NCBI GenBank assembly: GCA_965276955.1 | Contig: CBDIBP010000027.1 | Location: forward strand, 1 to 64,000 | Direction of reading: 5' to 3' | Source: JABDEZ01 sp965276955 | GTDB taxonomy: Bacteria; Bacteroidota; Bacteroidia; Chitinophagales; Chitinophagaceae | Length of the DNA stretch: 64,000 bases | Shown: positions 1-9,182 of the stretch, piece by piece | How positions within the stretch are numbered: position 1 is the stretch's first letter | Layout: each line of letters begins with the position of its first letter | Made by a program: the position numbers and the translations under genes | The notes under the pieces: generated by a model | Databases searched by the model: none | The model's input: only the letters and a program-made list of their open reading frames with translations | Told to the model about the DNA's origin: nothing

Positions 1-1
1 C

Positions 2-775
2 CAGTTGATTCAGGGTTACGATTTTCACTACCTGTATAACCACAGCAATGTGAAGCTGCAAATGGGCGGCGCAGACCAATGGGGCAATATAGTGACGGGT
101 ACAGAACTGATACGCCGCAAAGGTGGTGGTGAAGCATATGCTATGACCTGCCCGCTCATCACTAAAAGCGATGGCAGCAAGTTTGGCAAAAGCGAAGGTG
201 GCAACGTGTGGCTGGACCCTGAAAAGACATCGCCGTACCAGTTTTACCAGTTTTGGCTGAAGCTGCCAGATGCTGATGCGGAACGTATGGCGCTCACATT
301 CTCTTTTAAACCGGTGGATGAACTGAAAGCCCTGATAGCAGAGCACCAGCAGGCACCCCACCAGCGCAAACTGCAAAAAGTGCTTGCTGAAGAACTGACG
401 ATATTAGTACATAGCGAAGATGACCTTTTGTTCGCGCAACGCGCATCTGATATACTTTTTGGGCAATCATCTATAGAGGCATTACAATCGCTTACCGAAA
501 AACAACTGCTGGAAGTGATGGAAGGTGTGCCACAAGTAACGAGCGCAAAAGAACACCTTTCTGCAGGGGTTGACCTACTAACGTTCCTCGCAGATACCGG
601 GGTTTTTGCATCGAAAGGGGAAGCCCGCAAGATGGTTCAGAACGGTGGTGTGAGCATCAACAAAGAAAAGGTGGGAGGCATTGAATTCTTACTGAACGAG
701 ACCCACCTATTGAACGGAAGTTACATCCTGATACAGAAAGGTAAGTCGAACTACACCCTGGCCATATTCAATTAG
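2..775 (+). CDS. tyrS: Tyrosyl-tRNA synthetase, C-terminal part (5' end outside window)
   Basis: This is the last 257 codons of a class I tyrosyl-tRNA synthetase, which charges tRNA-Tyr in the cytoplasm. The reading frame is open to the left edge, so the true start lies outside the window and the in-frame TTG at 5 is not a start. Visible signatures are QGYDFHYLY and GGADQWGNI of the tyrosine-binding site, the KFGKS form of the KMSKS loop, and a C-terminal S4 RNA-binding domain (around AGVDLLTFLADTGVFASKGE). The gene ends 27 bases before the cytochrome gene. Identification is secure. Confidence 0.97.
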   Translation, partial: QLIQGYDFHYLYNHSNVKLQMGGADQWGNIVTGTELIRRKGGGEAYAMTCPLITKSDGSKFGKSEGGNVWLDPEKTSPYQFYQFWLKLPDADAERMALTFSFKPVDELKALIAEHQQAPHQRKLQKVLAEELTILVHSEDDLLFAQRASDILFGQSSIEALQSLTEKQLLEVMEGVPQVTSAKEHLSAGVDLLTFLADTGVFASKGEARKMVQNGGVSINKEKVGGIEFLLNETHLLNGSYILIQKGKSNYTLAIFN

Positions 776-801
776 TATGCTACCATAAATTTTGAAAGTA
801 C

Positions 802-2760
802 ATGCCTTCACGTATTGTGCGGAACCTATTGCTTGTTTTTGCGCTGGTAGTGGTAACATTGCCTGCATTGTTTTGCAATAGCCCAAAGGGTGATACCAAT
901 ACGGAACACGAGGAATCAGCATGGAGGAACGTGTATGATACCAACGTGCACTACGTAGGCATGCAAACATGCCGCACCTGCCATGAGGGCGTGTACCAAA
1001 CATTTATACAAACAGGGATGGGTCAATCTTTCGGGCCCGCTACGCGAGACAAGTCTGCAGCCGACTTCACCCCGGCACATGCTTTAGTGTATGACACGGC
1101 CCTCGACCTTTACTACCATCCCTACTTTGATAAAGACAGCCTGTATATAGAAGAATACCGCCTTCAAGGTCGTGACACGGTACACAAACGTGTACAGCGT
1201 ATAGATTATGTAGTAGGGTCGGGACAACATACCAACTCGCACATCTTCAGCACTAATGGCTACCTGTACCAGGCGCCTATCACCTTCTACACCCAAAAGC
1301 ACAGGTGGGACCTGGCACCGGGGTTTGAGAAAGGCGCGAATAGCCGTTTTCAACGCCTGATACAGATAGAATGTATGAGCTGCCACAATGGGTACCCTGA
1401 GTTTGTGACCAATAGCCAGAACAAATACATAACCCTAAAGAACGGTATAGACTGTGAGCGCTGCCATGGGCCCGGCGGGCTGCATGTGCAGGAAAAACAA
1501 GCAGGCAAGATAGTTGATACATCCAAAGGCCCCGACTATAGTATAGTGAACCCACGCAGGTTATCGACAGAGTTGCAGAACAATGTGTGCCAGCGCTGCC
1601 ACCTGCAGGGCATAGCGGTACTTAACGACAATAAAACATTCTTTGATTTTCACCCCGGTATGAAGCTGAGTGAAGTGATGAACGTGTTCATGCCGGAATA
1701 TGAGGGGGCTCAGGATAAAATGATAATGGCATCGCATGTGGAGCGCATGAAGAAAAGCCAGTGTTATGTGCAAAGCGGCAAAATGAGCTGCATTACCTGC
1801 CACAACCCGCATGTGAGTGTAAAATTCACCCCGAGAACACAATACCTGAATGCTTGCCAAAGCTGCCATGGCAATGCTGCAGGCCAGCACCAATGCACTG
1901 AAAAGGCAGCAGTACGCGCTACGAAGAACAACGACTGTGTGACCTGCCACATGCCACACAACAGCAGCATAGATATACCACACGTAGCCGTTACAGACCA
2001 CTTTATACGCAAGCGGCCGGTAGAAGATTCTATGAAGAAGCAGATAACTGCCTTCCTCGGCCTACAGTGCTTTAACAACAATAACGTGGATGCCATAACA
2101 AAAGCACGTGGCTACCTGGAGTTCTATGAACGCTACGCACCCAACAAACCGCTGCTGGATTCTGCACTGCTATACCTGGATAAACAAAAGCAAATAGAAG
2201 CCACAAAAAAGCAAAACCGCGACTATATACGTGTGTACTATTTGCTGAACGATTTTGCGCGACTGACCACCTATACAGACCAACTGCAACCTGCGGATAT
2301 GAATGATGCATGGACTGCATACCGTGCCGGTGAGGCCTACTACCAATTGCAGCAACTTCAAAAGGCGCTGCCGTGGTATGAACGGGCAACCAAGATATGG
2401 CCCTACTCGCTGGACTTTGAAAGTAAGTATGGTACCTGCCTGCTGGGGCTAAAGAAGTATGGTGAAGCACAAAAAGTATTCGCTTTCATTATTAACGAGA
2501 ATCCCAACTATACCGTAGCCAATATTAACCTGGGATTCCTGTATATGGAACAAGGCAACCAGGCCTTGTCTTATCATTACCTGCTGCGTGCCAACCAGCT
2601 GGACCCTGATAATGAACAAACACTCATTGATCTTGCAGTTTGGTTCCATAACAGTGGGCAGAACGAACAGGCAGCGAAGCAACTGACGAACCTGCTGAAA
2701 AGACACCCGGACAATGCGCAGGCCAAGGCCATGCTTGCCGATCTGAGACCAAAAATGTAA
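802..2760 (+). CDS. Seven-haem cytochrome c / TPR lipoprotein
   Basis: The 652-residue protein starts with a hydrophobic signal segment ending in LPALFC (Cys25), so it is probably a lipoprotein exported to the periplasm or outer membrane. Seven CXXCH haem sites are visible at residues 57-61, 191-195, 218-222, 263-267, 330-334, 352-356 and 379-383, with nearby His-rich stretches that could give distal ligands. The segment resembles the cytochrome c554 family. The C-terminal third (about 480-650) is made of TPR repeats. Role in electron transfer is expected; the partner and substrate are unknown. No other cytochrome gene lies nearby. Confidence 0.85.
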   Translation: MPSRIVRNLLLVFALVVVTLPALFCNSPKGDTNTEHEESAWRNVYDTNVHYVGMQTCRTCHEGVYQTFIQTGMGQSFGPATRDKSAADFTPAHALVYDTALDLYYHPYFDKDSLYIEEYRLQGRDTVHKRVQRIDYVVGSGQHTNSHIFSTNGYLYQAPITFYTQKHRWDLAPGFEKGANSRFQRLIQIECMSCHNGYPEFVTNSQNKYITLKNGIDCERCHGPGGLHVQEKQAGKIVDTSKGPDYSIVNPRRLSTELQNNVCQRCHLQGIAVLNDNKTFFDFHPGMKLSEVMNVFMPEYEGAQDKMIMASHVERMKKSQCYVQSGKMSCITCHNPHVSVKFTPRTQYLNACQSCHGNAAGQHQCTEKAAVRATKNNDCVTCHMPHNSSIDIPHVAVTDHFIRKRPVEDSMKKQITAFLGLQCFNNNNVDAITKARGYLEFYERYAPNKPLLDSALLYLDKQKQIEATKKQNRDYIRVYYLLNDFARLTTYTDQLQPADMNDAWTAYRAGEAYYQLQQLQKALPWYERATKIWPYSLDFESKYGTCLLGLKKYGEAQKVFAFIINENPNYTVANINLGFLYMEQGNQALSYHYLLRANQLDPDNEQTLIDLAVWFHNSGQNEQAAKQLTNLLKRHPDNAQAKAMLADLRPKM

Positions 2761-2835
2761 TTACCTGTCGTTAAGGCGTTGAATGGCAACCTATTCTATA
2801 TTGTATAAACTTTTTTTCAGGTTTTGATGGGCTAA

Positions 2836-2865
2836 TTGTATTATCAATTGTAAATCATAACTTTG
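2836..2865 (+). promoter_or_regulatory. Bacteroidota sigma-A promoter for the 2890 gene
   Basis: A TTG at 2836-2838 lies 19 bases before TAACTTTG at 2858-2865, matching the Bacteroidota -33/-7 consensus (TTG, TAnnTTTG). Transcription would begin near 2872, which excludes the TTG at 2863 as a start codon and supports the ATG at 2890. Confidence 0.7.
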
Positions 2866-2889
2866 AGAGATCGCAATTTCATCCTATAT

Positions 2890-3507
2890 ATGAAACGTTT
2901 AATTCTATTTTTATGCATCCTGTCAGGTACATTTTATGTACAGGCACAAGAAGCTATGCACAGGAAGAAAAACGTTGCCGTAAAAGAGGTAAAGTGTCCT
3001 AAAGCATATTTCGGTATCAGCACCGGTGTAAATAACCCTAATGGTGTTTTGGGTTTCAATGTTGATATCCCCTACAAGCAGATATCAGTAGGTGGTGGCG
3101 TAGGCGTAAGCACCTGGGGCAATAAGATATATGCAGAGGCCCGTTACTACCTGCGCCCTTGCCAGCAGGGTTTTGCCTTTGGCGGAGGTATCACCCACAA
3201 TACCGGCCGGGTACATGCCCAGATGAAGCTGGAAACAGATCAGGGAAAACAGAATGTGACCATGAACCTGAATCCGCAGACAAATGCATTTATAGCTGCT
3301 TATCATTTTTGGTCTTTAGGTAAAAGACAAAACAGGTTCTATGTAGATGCAGGATACTCTGTGCCATTGCAAACTGCTCGCTTCAAGCAGGTATTTCAGC
3401 CAGGGCAACCAACAGCCATGATCAACAGTTCCGCAAAAGATAGGTTGCGCGAATTTTCACCAGGTGGCCTTATGCTGGGTGTAGGATTTTCTTTTGGGCT
3501 GAAGTAA
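2890..3507 (+). CDS. Secreted/outer-membrane-like protein of unknown function
   Basis: The ATG at 2890 is chosen because it opens a clean signal peptide (MKRLILFLCILSGTFYVQAQ) and lies just downstream of a good promoter. The mature part (about 185 residues) has alternating hydrophobic/polar stretches rich in Gly, Tyr and Phe (for example YFGISTGVNNPNG and GGLMLGVGFSFGLK at the end) and ends in an aromatic/basic residue pattern, as in small outer-membrane beta-barrels. It stands alone, with its own promoter. I do not recognise the family. Confidence 0.7.
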   Translation: MKRLILFLCILSGTFYVQAQEAMHRKKNVAVKEVKCPKAYFGISTGVNNPNGVLGFNVDIPYKQISVGGGVGVSTWGNKIYAEARYYLRPCQQGFAFGGGITHNTGRVHAQMKLETDQGKQNVTMNLNPQTNAFIAAYHFWSLGKRQNRFYVDAGYSVPLQTARFKQVFQPGQPTAMINSSAKDRLREFSPGGLMLGVGFSFGLK

Positions 3508-3581
3508 GCGCTACACTTAACACATAACAACAAAGGCCCCTTATAGGCCCTCGTTATTATGGTGTTGCTTAAACGCGATAC

Positions 3582-4295
3582 TTATTGGCTGATGCCAAAC
3601 TTATTCTTTAAATATTCTTTTACCAAAGACCATGCTTCTTTTGCAGCAGCCGGGTTGTAAGCAGGTCTTTCCTCGTTAAAGAAGCCATGGTCGGCATCCG
3701 ATATAACAACGGACGTGTACGGCTTACCAGCAGCCTGTATAGCTGCTTCTATAGTATTGCGGTGTTCCGGTAATATGTGTGTGTCCTTGCCACCCCAAAA
3801 GAGCAGTTGTGGTGCCTGCATGTGTGGTGCACGATCGCTGAGGGTATGCATACCACCGCCGTAAAAAGATATGGCTGCCGCAAATCGCAGATATGTATTA
3901 GCCACGAAGGTAGCCTTGCCACCCAAGCAAAAACCGATGCAGGCTATTTTGTTCTGCTGTACGTTCTTCTGTCCCAGCAGCCAGTCGTATGCAGCTTGGG
4001 TATCAGCCTCTAATGTTTCTGAATTAATGACTTGGAAATGCGGAGCAACAAGCGAAAAATCTGCGTATCCCGACTCAAAACCGGCTGGGGCAGTGCGGTG
4101 GAAAAGCTCTGGGGCTATAGCTACGTAACCCTCCTTTGCCAAACGGTCTGCAACACTGCGGATATGACCATTGACGCCAAAGGCCTCCTGAAATACGATG
4201 ACCGCAGGAAAAGGTCCATCGCCCTCAGGGAATGCTACATAAGCAGCCATATCAGATGCATTCTTAACTGCGAGTGTGATGCGTTTGTTTGCCAT
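3582..4295 (-). CDS. Dienelactone hydrolase family protein
   Basis: A 237-residue alpha/beta hydrolase of the dienelactone hydrolase family. The nucleophile elbow is GFCLGG with Cys123 in place of the usual serine, the acid is Asp171 (GGKDTH) and the base His203 (DADHGF), the standard Cys-Asp-His triad. The length fits the family (about 230-240). No signal peptide, so cytoplasmic. No catechol-degradation genes are nearby, so the substrate is unknown and a general carboxyl-ester or lactone hydrolase is the safe call. A TACCTTTG box (minus strand, 4345-4352) could be its -7 element. Confidence 0.9.
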   Translation of the reverse strand: MANKRITLAVKNASDMAAYVAFPEGDGPFPAVIVFQEAFGVNGHIRSVADRLAKEGYVAIAPELFHRTAPAGFESGYADFSLVAPHFQVINSETLEADTQAAYDWLLGQKNVQQNKIACIGFCLGGKATFVANTYLRFAAAISFYGGGMHTLSDRAPHMQAPQLLFWGGKDTHILPEHRNTIEAAIQAAGKPYTSVVISDADHGFFNEERPAYNPAAAKEAWSLVKEYLKNKFGISQ

Positions 4296-4401
4296 AGTAC
4301 AAGAGTTTCGTTTTACTTCTTAGCTGCGAATTTAAAGCATAAAGCAAAGGTAAACTGTACAGGAACAATGATAGGATATGTTTAACAGTTTGCGGCCAGG
4401 G

Positions 4402-5190
4402 CTATCGCTGAGTGAGGTAGTTATAATCTTTGAGCAACTGGCGGAGAAACAATATGGAAGGCATACCATTTTCTGCAGTGTTCTCTATTTGCAGCACATT
4501 CTTTATCCGGTAAGCTACCCTATCTATATAGGTATCCATATCTTTATTGTGCTTTGTATCCAGCAGGTTCCTGATGCCGTTAATGTCTTTATCTGTAAGG
4601 CGCATTACCTGTGGGAACATGGGGATATAATCTTCCTGATCTACCGGTAAGTATATCGTCTCACTGATGTTCATTTTATTACGGCTGTCTATGACCACCG
4701 TACCTGCCGCAAGATCGCTCAAGCGCTGCGACTTAGCCGATACGGCTACAGATATGACATCGGGCACGTAGAGTACGAGGAAGAAAAAGAACACAGCCGG
4801 ATTGGTGAAAATGTAAAAGGGCACTACATAAAGGCTTAGGTTGCCCACAGATAGCATCCAGCGCGTTATGAATTGCCCTATTGTAGGCTCCTGGCCCGCA
4901 ACATCTACCACCTTCAGCCCTATAAGTTTTTTTCCCAGGGAGCGCCCATTAAAAAATATCTCCATAACAGGATGGTAAACCAATACCGGTATAGTGATAA
5001 AGATGACCACCCCACTGGAGATCATGCTGAATTTGTAATTAAGCGCATCGGGGATAAAGCGCATCATAATGTAATAATACACGCAGATCACAGCCAGATC
5101 GACGAACCATGCAGCCAGGCGCCTTGCAAAAGGAGCCGTCTGGAATTCCAGATCAATATTAAAAGGCGTGGTAACTGCAATGCTGCTCAT
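4402..5190 (-). CDS. RDD family membrane protein
   Basis: A 262-residue protein with an RDD domain: the first segment carries the Arg/Asp pattern ARRLAAWFVDLAV, followed by hydrophobic helices at about 30-45, 55-75 and 120-150, and a polar C-terminal tail of about 100 residues. It is divergent from the SpoIIM/MoxR cluster, separated by about 100 bases. The same neighbourhood is common in Bacteroidota, so it is likely a functional partner of that cluster. RDD proteins are integral inner-membrane proteins with no general agreed activity. Confidence 0.88.
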   Translation of the reverse strand: MSSIAVTTPFNIDLEFQTAPFARRLAAWFVDLAVICVYYYIMMRFIPDALNYKFSMISSGVVIFITIPVLVYHPVMEIFFNGRSLGKKLIGLKVVDVAGQEPTIGQFITRWMLSVGNLSLYVVPFYIFTNPAVFFFFLVLYVPDVISVAVSAKSQRLSDLAAGTVVIDSRNKMNISETIYLPVDQEDYIPMFPQVMRLTDKDINGIRNLLDTKHNKDMDTYIDRVAYRIKNVLQIENTAENGMPSILFLRQLLKDYNYLTQR

Positions 5191-5268
5191 AGAGGCTCAA
5201 AATTATGTTTTAATAAAGCGCCATCATAAAAATAATAAAAGGTGATAATAATCAGTAAATTGTAGCTG

Positions 5269-5276
5269 TATCTTTG
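5269..5276 (+). promoter_or_regulatory. Possible -7 element (TATCTTTG) for the SpoIIM-DUF58 cluster
   Basis: TATCTTTG fits the Bacteroidota TAnnTTTG element and lies 18 bases before the ATG at 5295. No convincing TTG is found at the expected distance upstream, so this is a partial match only. Confidence 0.4.
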
Positions 5277-5294
5277 GTTTTGCAAGGAATAGCT

Positions 5295-6254
5295 ATGCGC
5301 GAAGGGAATTTCATAAAACAAAATATAGACCGCTGGAAGAGCTACCAGGAGCCAACGGACGACCCTGATGAAGTAGCTAAAAGATTTACCAACCTGGTGG
5401 ATGACCTGTCTTACGCAAAGACATTTTATCCATTCAGCAATACGGTGCGCTACATCAATTCTTTTGCGGCTGATATTTACCTGTCCATCTATAAAAACAA
5501 AAAAGAAAAGAGCAGCCGTTTTGTTACCTTCTGGAAAGAAGAACTCCCGCTGGTTATGTACCGGTACAGGTTCATGCTCCTTTTCTCCTTCTTATTCTTT
5601 TTATCTTTTGTACTGATAGGTATTTTTTCGGCAGCCAACGACCAAACCTTTATACGGGCTATACTGGGCAATGAATATGTGAACATGACCGAGCGCAACA
5701 TTGCTAATGGAGACCCGTTTGGCGTGTATAAAGACGCCGAGCCTTTTAGTATGTTCATACGTATTGCCTTTCATAACGTGCTGGTATCTTTTATGTGTTT
5801 TACCACTGGGTTGCTGTTCTCCGTGGGCACCATTTACGAACTGTTCACGAATGGACTGATGGTCGGCGCTTTTGAGTGTATGTTCTTTCAGCACCATCTG
5901 GGTCTACAGTCCATTCTTGTTATTTTCATACACGGCACGCTGGAGCTATCAGCAGTAGTAATTGCCGGGTGCGCCGGTATGGCGCTGGGCAATTCATTGC
6001 TTTTCCCAGGCACCTATACACGCCTAAGGTCGCTGATGCGCGCTGCAAAAGATGGAGTGAAAATAATAACCGGTCTTGTGCCTGTATTTATAACCGCAGC
6101 ACTATTCGAAGGGTTTGTGACCCGGCATACAGACATGCCAGTAGTGCTGAGCATCTTTATACTTATCACCTCATTAAGTTTCATACTTTGTTATTTTGTA
6201 TGGTACCCCATACGTGTAAGCAAGAAAATAAAAAATGCTGCAAACCCTCAATAA
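5295..6254 (+). CDS. Stage II sporulation protein M (SpoIIM)-family membrane protein
   Basis: A 319-residue integral membrane protein. The ATG at 5295 is preferred over the upstream TTG at 5274 because the N-terminus MREGNFIKQNIDRW is typical of the family in Bacteroidota and a -7 box ends at 5276. Hydrophobic helices lie at about 95-120, 160-185, 200-225, 255-275 and 285-310, with the GTLELSAVVIAG helix characteristic of SpoIIM/DUF95. Sporulation is not implied: in non-sporulating bacteria this family sits with MoxR and DUF58 genes, as here. It overlaps the next gene by 20 bases, suggesting translational coupling. Confidence 0.9.
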   Translation: MREGNFIKQNIDRWKSYQEPTDDPDEVAKRFTNLVDDLSYAKTFYPFSNTVRYINSFAADIYLSIYKNKKEKSSRFVTFWKEELPLVMYRYRFMLLFSFLFFLSFVLIGIFSAANDQTFIRAILGNEYVNMTERNIANGDPFGVYKDAEPFSMFIRIAFHNVLVSFMCFTTGLLFSVGTIYELFTNGLMVGAFECMFFQHHLGLQSILVIFIHGTLELSAVVIAGCAGMALGNSLLFPGTYTRLRSLMRAAKDGVKIITGLVPVFITAALFEGFVTRHTDMPVVLSIFILITSLSFILCYFVWYPIRVSKKIKNAANPQ

Positions 6255-6915
6255 GTCTTACCTCATACTTACATTATGGCTATTGACCAGTGGTATGCCT
6301 GTGCACGCAAATGCGCAGCAGGCAGCACGGGGCATTAGCGACGACAGGTGGCGAAAACTGACCGCAGATCCTGCATTTGCCTACAAGAATAAGATCGAGA
6401 ATGCATCAGCGGCAAGTACTGGGAATAACTTTTTGCTGCGTTTTTTACAAATGTTATCGTCTTTTTTCAATTCTACTGCCGGGCACGTTACCATTGCTAT
6501 TGTGGCTATTTCCCTGCTGGTTTTTGTTGTGTATAAAATACTCCAGAGCGGCCAAATTATTTTTGCCCGGAAGCAGGCTACAGAAGAATGGACACCAAAC
6601 ACAGACGATATTTCTGTGACCGATTGGGCAAAACTAATGCAGGAAGCATCGGCCACAGAGAACCTGCGGCTGGCCATACGTTATGGCTACATGTGGCTAC
6701 TGCAACTGTTTGAAAAACGAGGACTGATACAATACAGGCCCGACAAAACGAACTTTGAATATTACCTGGAGCTGAACGACCCCGGACATAAAAAAATATT
6801 CAAAGAACTTTCTACACGATATGAATTTGCGTGGTATGGCGACCGGGCGGTCTCTGAAAATGAGTTCGCTACGTATACCAGTATGATCAACGCTGCAAAA
6901 AAATTATTGAACTAA
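6235..6915 (+). CDS. DUF4129 domain membrane protein
   Basis: A 226-residue protein with an N-terminal signal-like segment (residues 8-27, ending near ANAQ), a second transmembrane helix at about 82-103 and a cytoplasmic C-terminal DUF4129 domain (about 125-215, with DWAKLMQEA and a run of helices ending YTSMINAAKKL). It overlaps the SpoIIM gene and is followed after one base by the DUF4350 gene. DUF4129 proteins commonly accompany MoxR/DUF58 systems; their molecular role is unknown. Confidence 0.82.
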   Translation: MLQTLNKSYLILTLWLLTSGMPVHANAQQAARGISDDRWRKLTADPAFAYKNKIENASAASTGNNFLLRFLQMLSSFFNSTAGHVTIAIVAISLLVFVVYKILQSGQIIFARKQATEEWTPNTDDISVTDWAKLMQEASATENLRLAIRYGYMWLLQLFEKRGLIQYRPDKTNFEYYLELNDPGHKKIFKELSTRYEFAWYGDRAVSENEFATYTSMINAAKKLLN

Positions 6916-6916
6916 C

Positions 6917-8179
6917 GTGCAGCAGCGAGCATTTTACATATTTATCACTGTCTTTATCCTGCTCAACACAGGGTGCAGCGATCCTTTTCATAAAAAGACG
7001 GATTGGAGCGTAAGTCTTAAAAACACGGACAAGACGCCCTATGGTACTTACCTGGCCTATAATTCTCTCAAAGATCACTTTCCGGATGCAGAGATCAATT
7101 CGTTGTCTAAATGGTCGAGCTTTAATAACCTGGATAAAGAAGTGAGGCGCAACTACAACGGCCCTACACTGCTGATATTAGAAGGCCTGAGTTTTAACCT
7201 GACACAGGCTGAATGGGACCACCTGCTGGAATTTGCTAATGATGGTAATGAAGTGCTGCTGTTCAGCAGCTACCCCGATCGTAAAATAATGAACAAACTG
7301 CATTGCAATAAAAAGATGTCGGGGATGGAAGAGTATCCGCTTTCGCTGTTCAATACAGGTGAAAAGAATATAGAGGCCCTTACACTGAAGAACACCGCTG
7401 GGAAATATGGATATAACGGTCACTCGATACAAGGATACTTTGAAGAGGATACAACCAACCATAACGACGACGATGTTGATACCAGCTATGCCAATATCCA
7501 TTATACAGTAGCAGATATTCCCGATACGCTTGGTTATGTAAAAGGCAAAGCCAACATGATACGATATGCAGTTGGCGAAGGGCACATAACGCTGCACGCA
7601 GCACCGCTTGTACTGAGTAATTATTTTTTGCTGCAAAACGACAACAAGAGATACCTGAGCGGTTTGTGGAGCACACTGCCTGCAGACATAACCCATGTGT
7701 ACTGGCTGGAATACTATAAACGAAGCCTGCCAGTATCTGGCGCCAATGTGATGTGGCGGTACCCTGCTACCCGCTTTGCGACCATACTGGCCATATTGGG
7801 GCTGCTTATCTACGTACTTTTCGAAAGTAAAAGAAGGCAGCGTATCATACCCATAGTACCACCATTGCAAAATAGTTCTGTGTCTTTTGTGGAGACAGTG
7901 GGGCGGCTGTACTACAACAAGAAGAACCATATGAATCTTGCGGACAAAATGATAAACCATTTTCTGGAATGGGTGCGCAATACTTATTTTATAAACACTA
8001 ACCAGATCAATGATTCATTTATAGAACAGCTAACGGTACGGTCAGGACAGCCGGAGGAAACGGTGCGCAACCTTGCCCACATGATACACGAGACCCGGCT
8101 GAGAAATGCTATCGGCGATGAAGCCTATCTTTACGAACTATACAATACCATTCAACAATTTTATAAAAGTAAGACCTGA
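6917..8179 (+). CDS. DUF4350 domain-containing protein
   Basis: A 420-residue protein starting at a GTG one base after the previous stop. An N-terminal signal segment ends in LLNTGC, possibly a lipobox. The middle (about 40-250) is the DUF4350 region, with TPYGTYLAYNSLKDHFP at its start and a fold resembling the glutamine-amidotransferase-like domains of this family but no catalytic triad that I can name. A transmembrane helix lies at about 283-302, followed by a basic cytoplasmic tail. The stop codon overlaps the MoxR start (ATGA), so the genes are coupled. Confidence 0.82.
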   Translation: MQQRAFYIFITVFILLNTGCSDPFHKKTDWSVSLKNTDKTPYGTYLAYNSLKDHFPDAEINSLSKWSSFNNLDKEVRRNYNGPTLLILEGLSFNLTQAEWDHLLEFANDGNEVLLFSSYPDRKIMNKLHCNKKMSGMEEYPLSLFNTGEKNIEALTLKNTAGKYGYNGHSIQGYFEEDTTNHNDDDVDTSYANIHYTVADIPDTLGYVKGKANMIRYAVGEGHITLHAAPLVLSNYFLLQNDNKRYLSGLWSTLPADITHVYWLEYYKRSLPVSGANVMWRYPATRFATILAILGLLIYVLFESKRRQRIIPIVPPLQNSSVSFVETVGRLYYNKKNHMNLADKMINHFLEWVRNTYFINTNQINDSFIEQLTVRSGQPEETVRNLAHMIHETRLRNAIGDEAYLYELYNTIQQFYKSKT

Positions 8180-9165
8180 TGGATAATACCGAACTGAATA
8201 TGGAAGAGCTTGCACCGGAAGCGAACCCACTGGCACAGTTGATAGAAAGGGTAGAAGCGGAGATACAGAAAGTGATAGTAGGCCAGAAGCCTATGATAGA
8301 CCTGCTGCTTGCCGGCCTGTTGGCTGATGGACATATACTGATAGAAGGAGCGCCAGGGGTAGCAAAAACACTTACGGCCAAGCTGCTATCAAAACTGGTG
8401 AATGTGCAGTTCTCCCGCATACAATTCACGCCCGACCTGATGCCAAGTGATGTATTGGGTACGAGCATATTCAACCAGCAGGCAGCCTCTTTTCAATTCA
8501 AACCCGGGCCTATTTTTAGTAACATTGTGCTGATAGACGAGATCAACAGGGCGCCGGCAAAAACACAGGCAGCACTGTTCGAGGTGATGGAAGAACGGCA
8601 AGTGACCATTGATGGACATACCAACCATATGAGGTCGCCCTTCATGGTGATAGGAACACAAAATCCTATAGAGCATGAAGGCACGTACCGCCTGCCCGAA
8701 GGGCAATTGGACCGTTTTCTGATGAAGATAGTTGTAGGCTACCCATCGCTGGAGGAAGAGGTGCAGATATTGGAACGGCAAAACGAACGATCGATAACCA
8801 ACATGCTGCACGATGTGCAACCATTGATAACAGCTGAGACGCTGGCACATGCCCGACAGCAGGTAAGGGAGATACATATAGAACCGAAACTGATAGAATT
8901 TATAGCCCGGCTGGTATACACCACCCGCAACGACAGAGCGCTGTACATAGGCGCCTCGCCCAGGGCTTCTATTGCATTGCTCAATACATCGAAAGCTATT
9001 GGAGTATTGCGCGGCCGAAATTTTGTGATACCGGAGGATGTATTGTATGCCGCTCCCGCTGTACTGCGCCACCGTGTGCACCTGACACCGGAACGTGAAA
9101 TGGAAGGTACTACAACAGATGACGTGATAAAAGAAATAATAAGCCACCTGGAAATACCAAGATAG
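8179..9165 (+). CDS. MoxR-family AAA+ ATPase
   Basis: A 328-residue MoxR-type AAA+ ATPase. Walker A is GAPGVAKT at 57-64 and Walker B VLIDEINRA at 117-125. Sensor 1 follows in GTQNPIEHEGTYRLPEGQLDRF, and the lid domain begins near residue 240. MoxR ATPases act as chaperone-like partners of von Willebrand-factor-type proteins, helping assemble or activate complexes. Here the adjacent DUF58 protein is the expected partner. Length and motifs are standard. Confidence 0.95.
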   Translation: MDNTELNMEELAPEANPLAQLIERVEAEIQKVIVGQKPMIDLLLAGLLADGHILIEGAPGVAKTLTAKLLSKLVNVQFSRIQFTPDLMPSDVLGTSIFNQQAASFQFKPGPIFSNIVLIDEINRAPAKTQAALFEVMEERQVTIDGHTNHMRSPFMVIGTQNPIEHEGTYRLPEGQLDRFLMKIVVGYPSLEEEVQILERQNERSITNMLHDVQPLITAETLAHARQQVREIHIEPKLIEFIARLVYTTRNDRALYIGASPRASIALLNTSKAIGVLRGRNFVIPEDVLYAAPAVLRHRVHLTPEREMEGTTTDDVIKEIISHLEIPR

Positions 9166-9182
9166 AAAACAGCATACCTGTG

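Noticed and set aside
5295..6254. Evidence for spore formation
   Set aside because: SpoIIM-family proteins occur widely in non-sporulating bacteria next to MoxR/DUF58 genes; no other sporulation gene is in the window.
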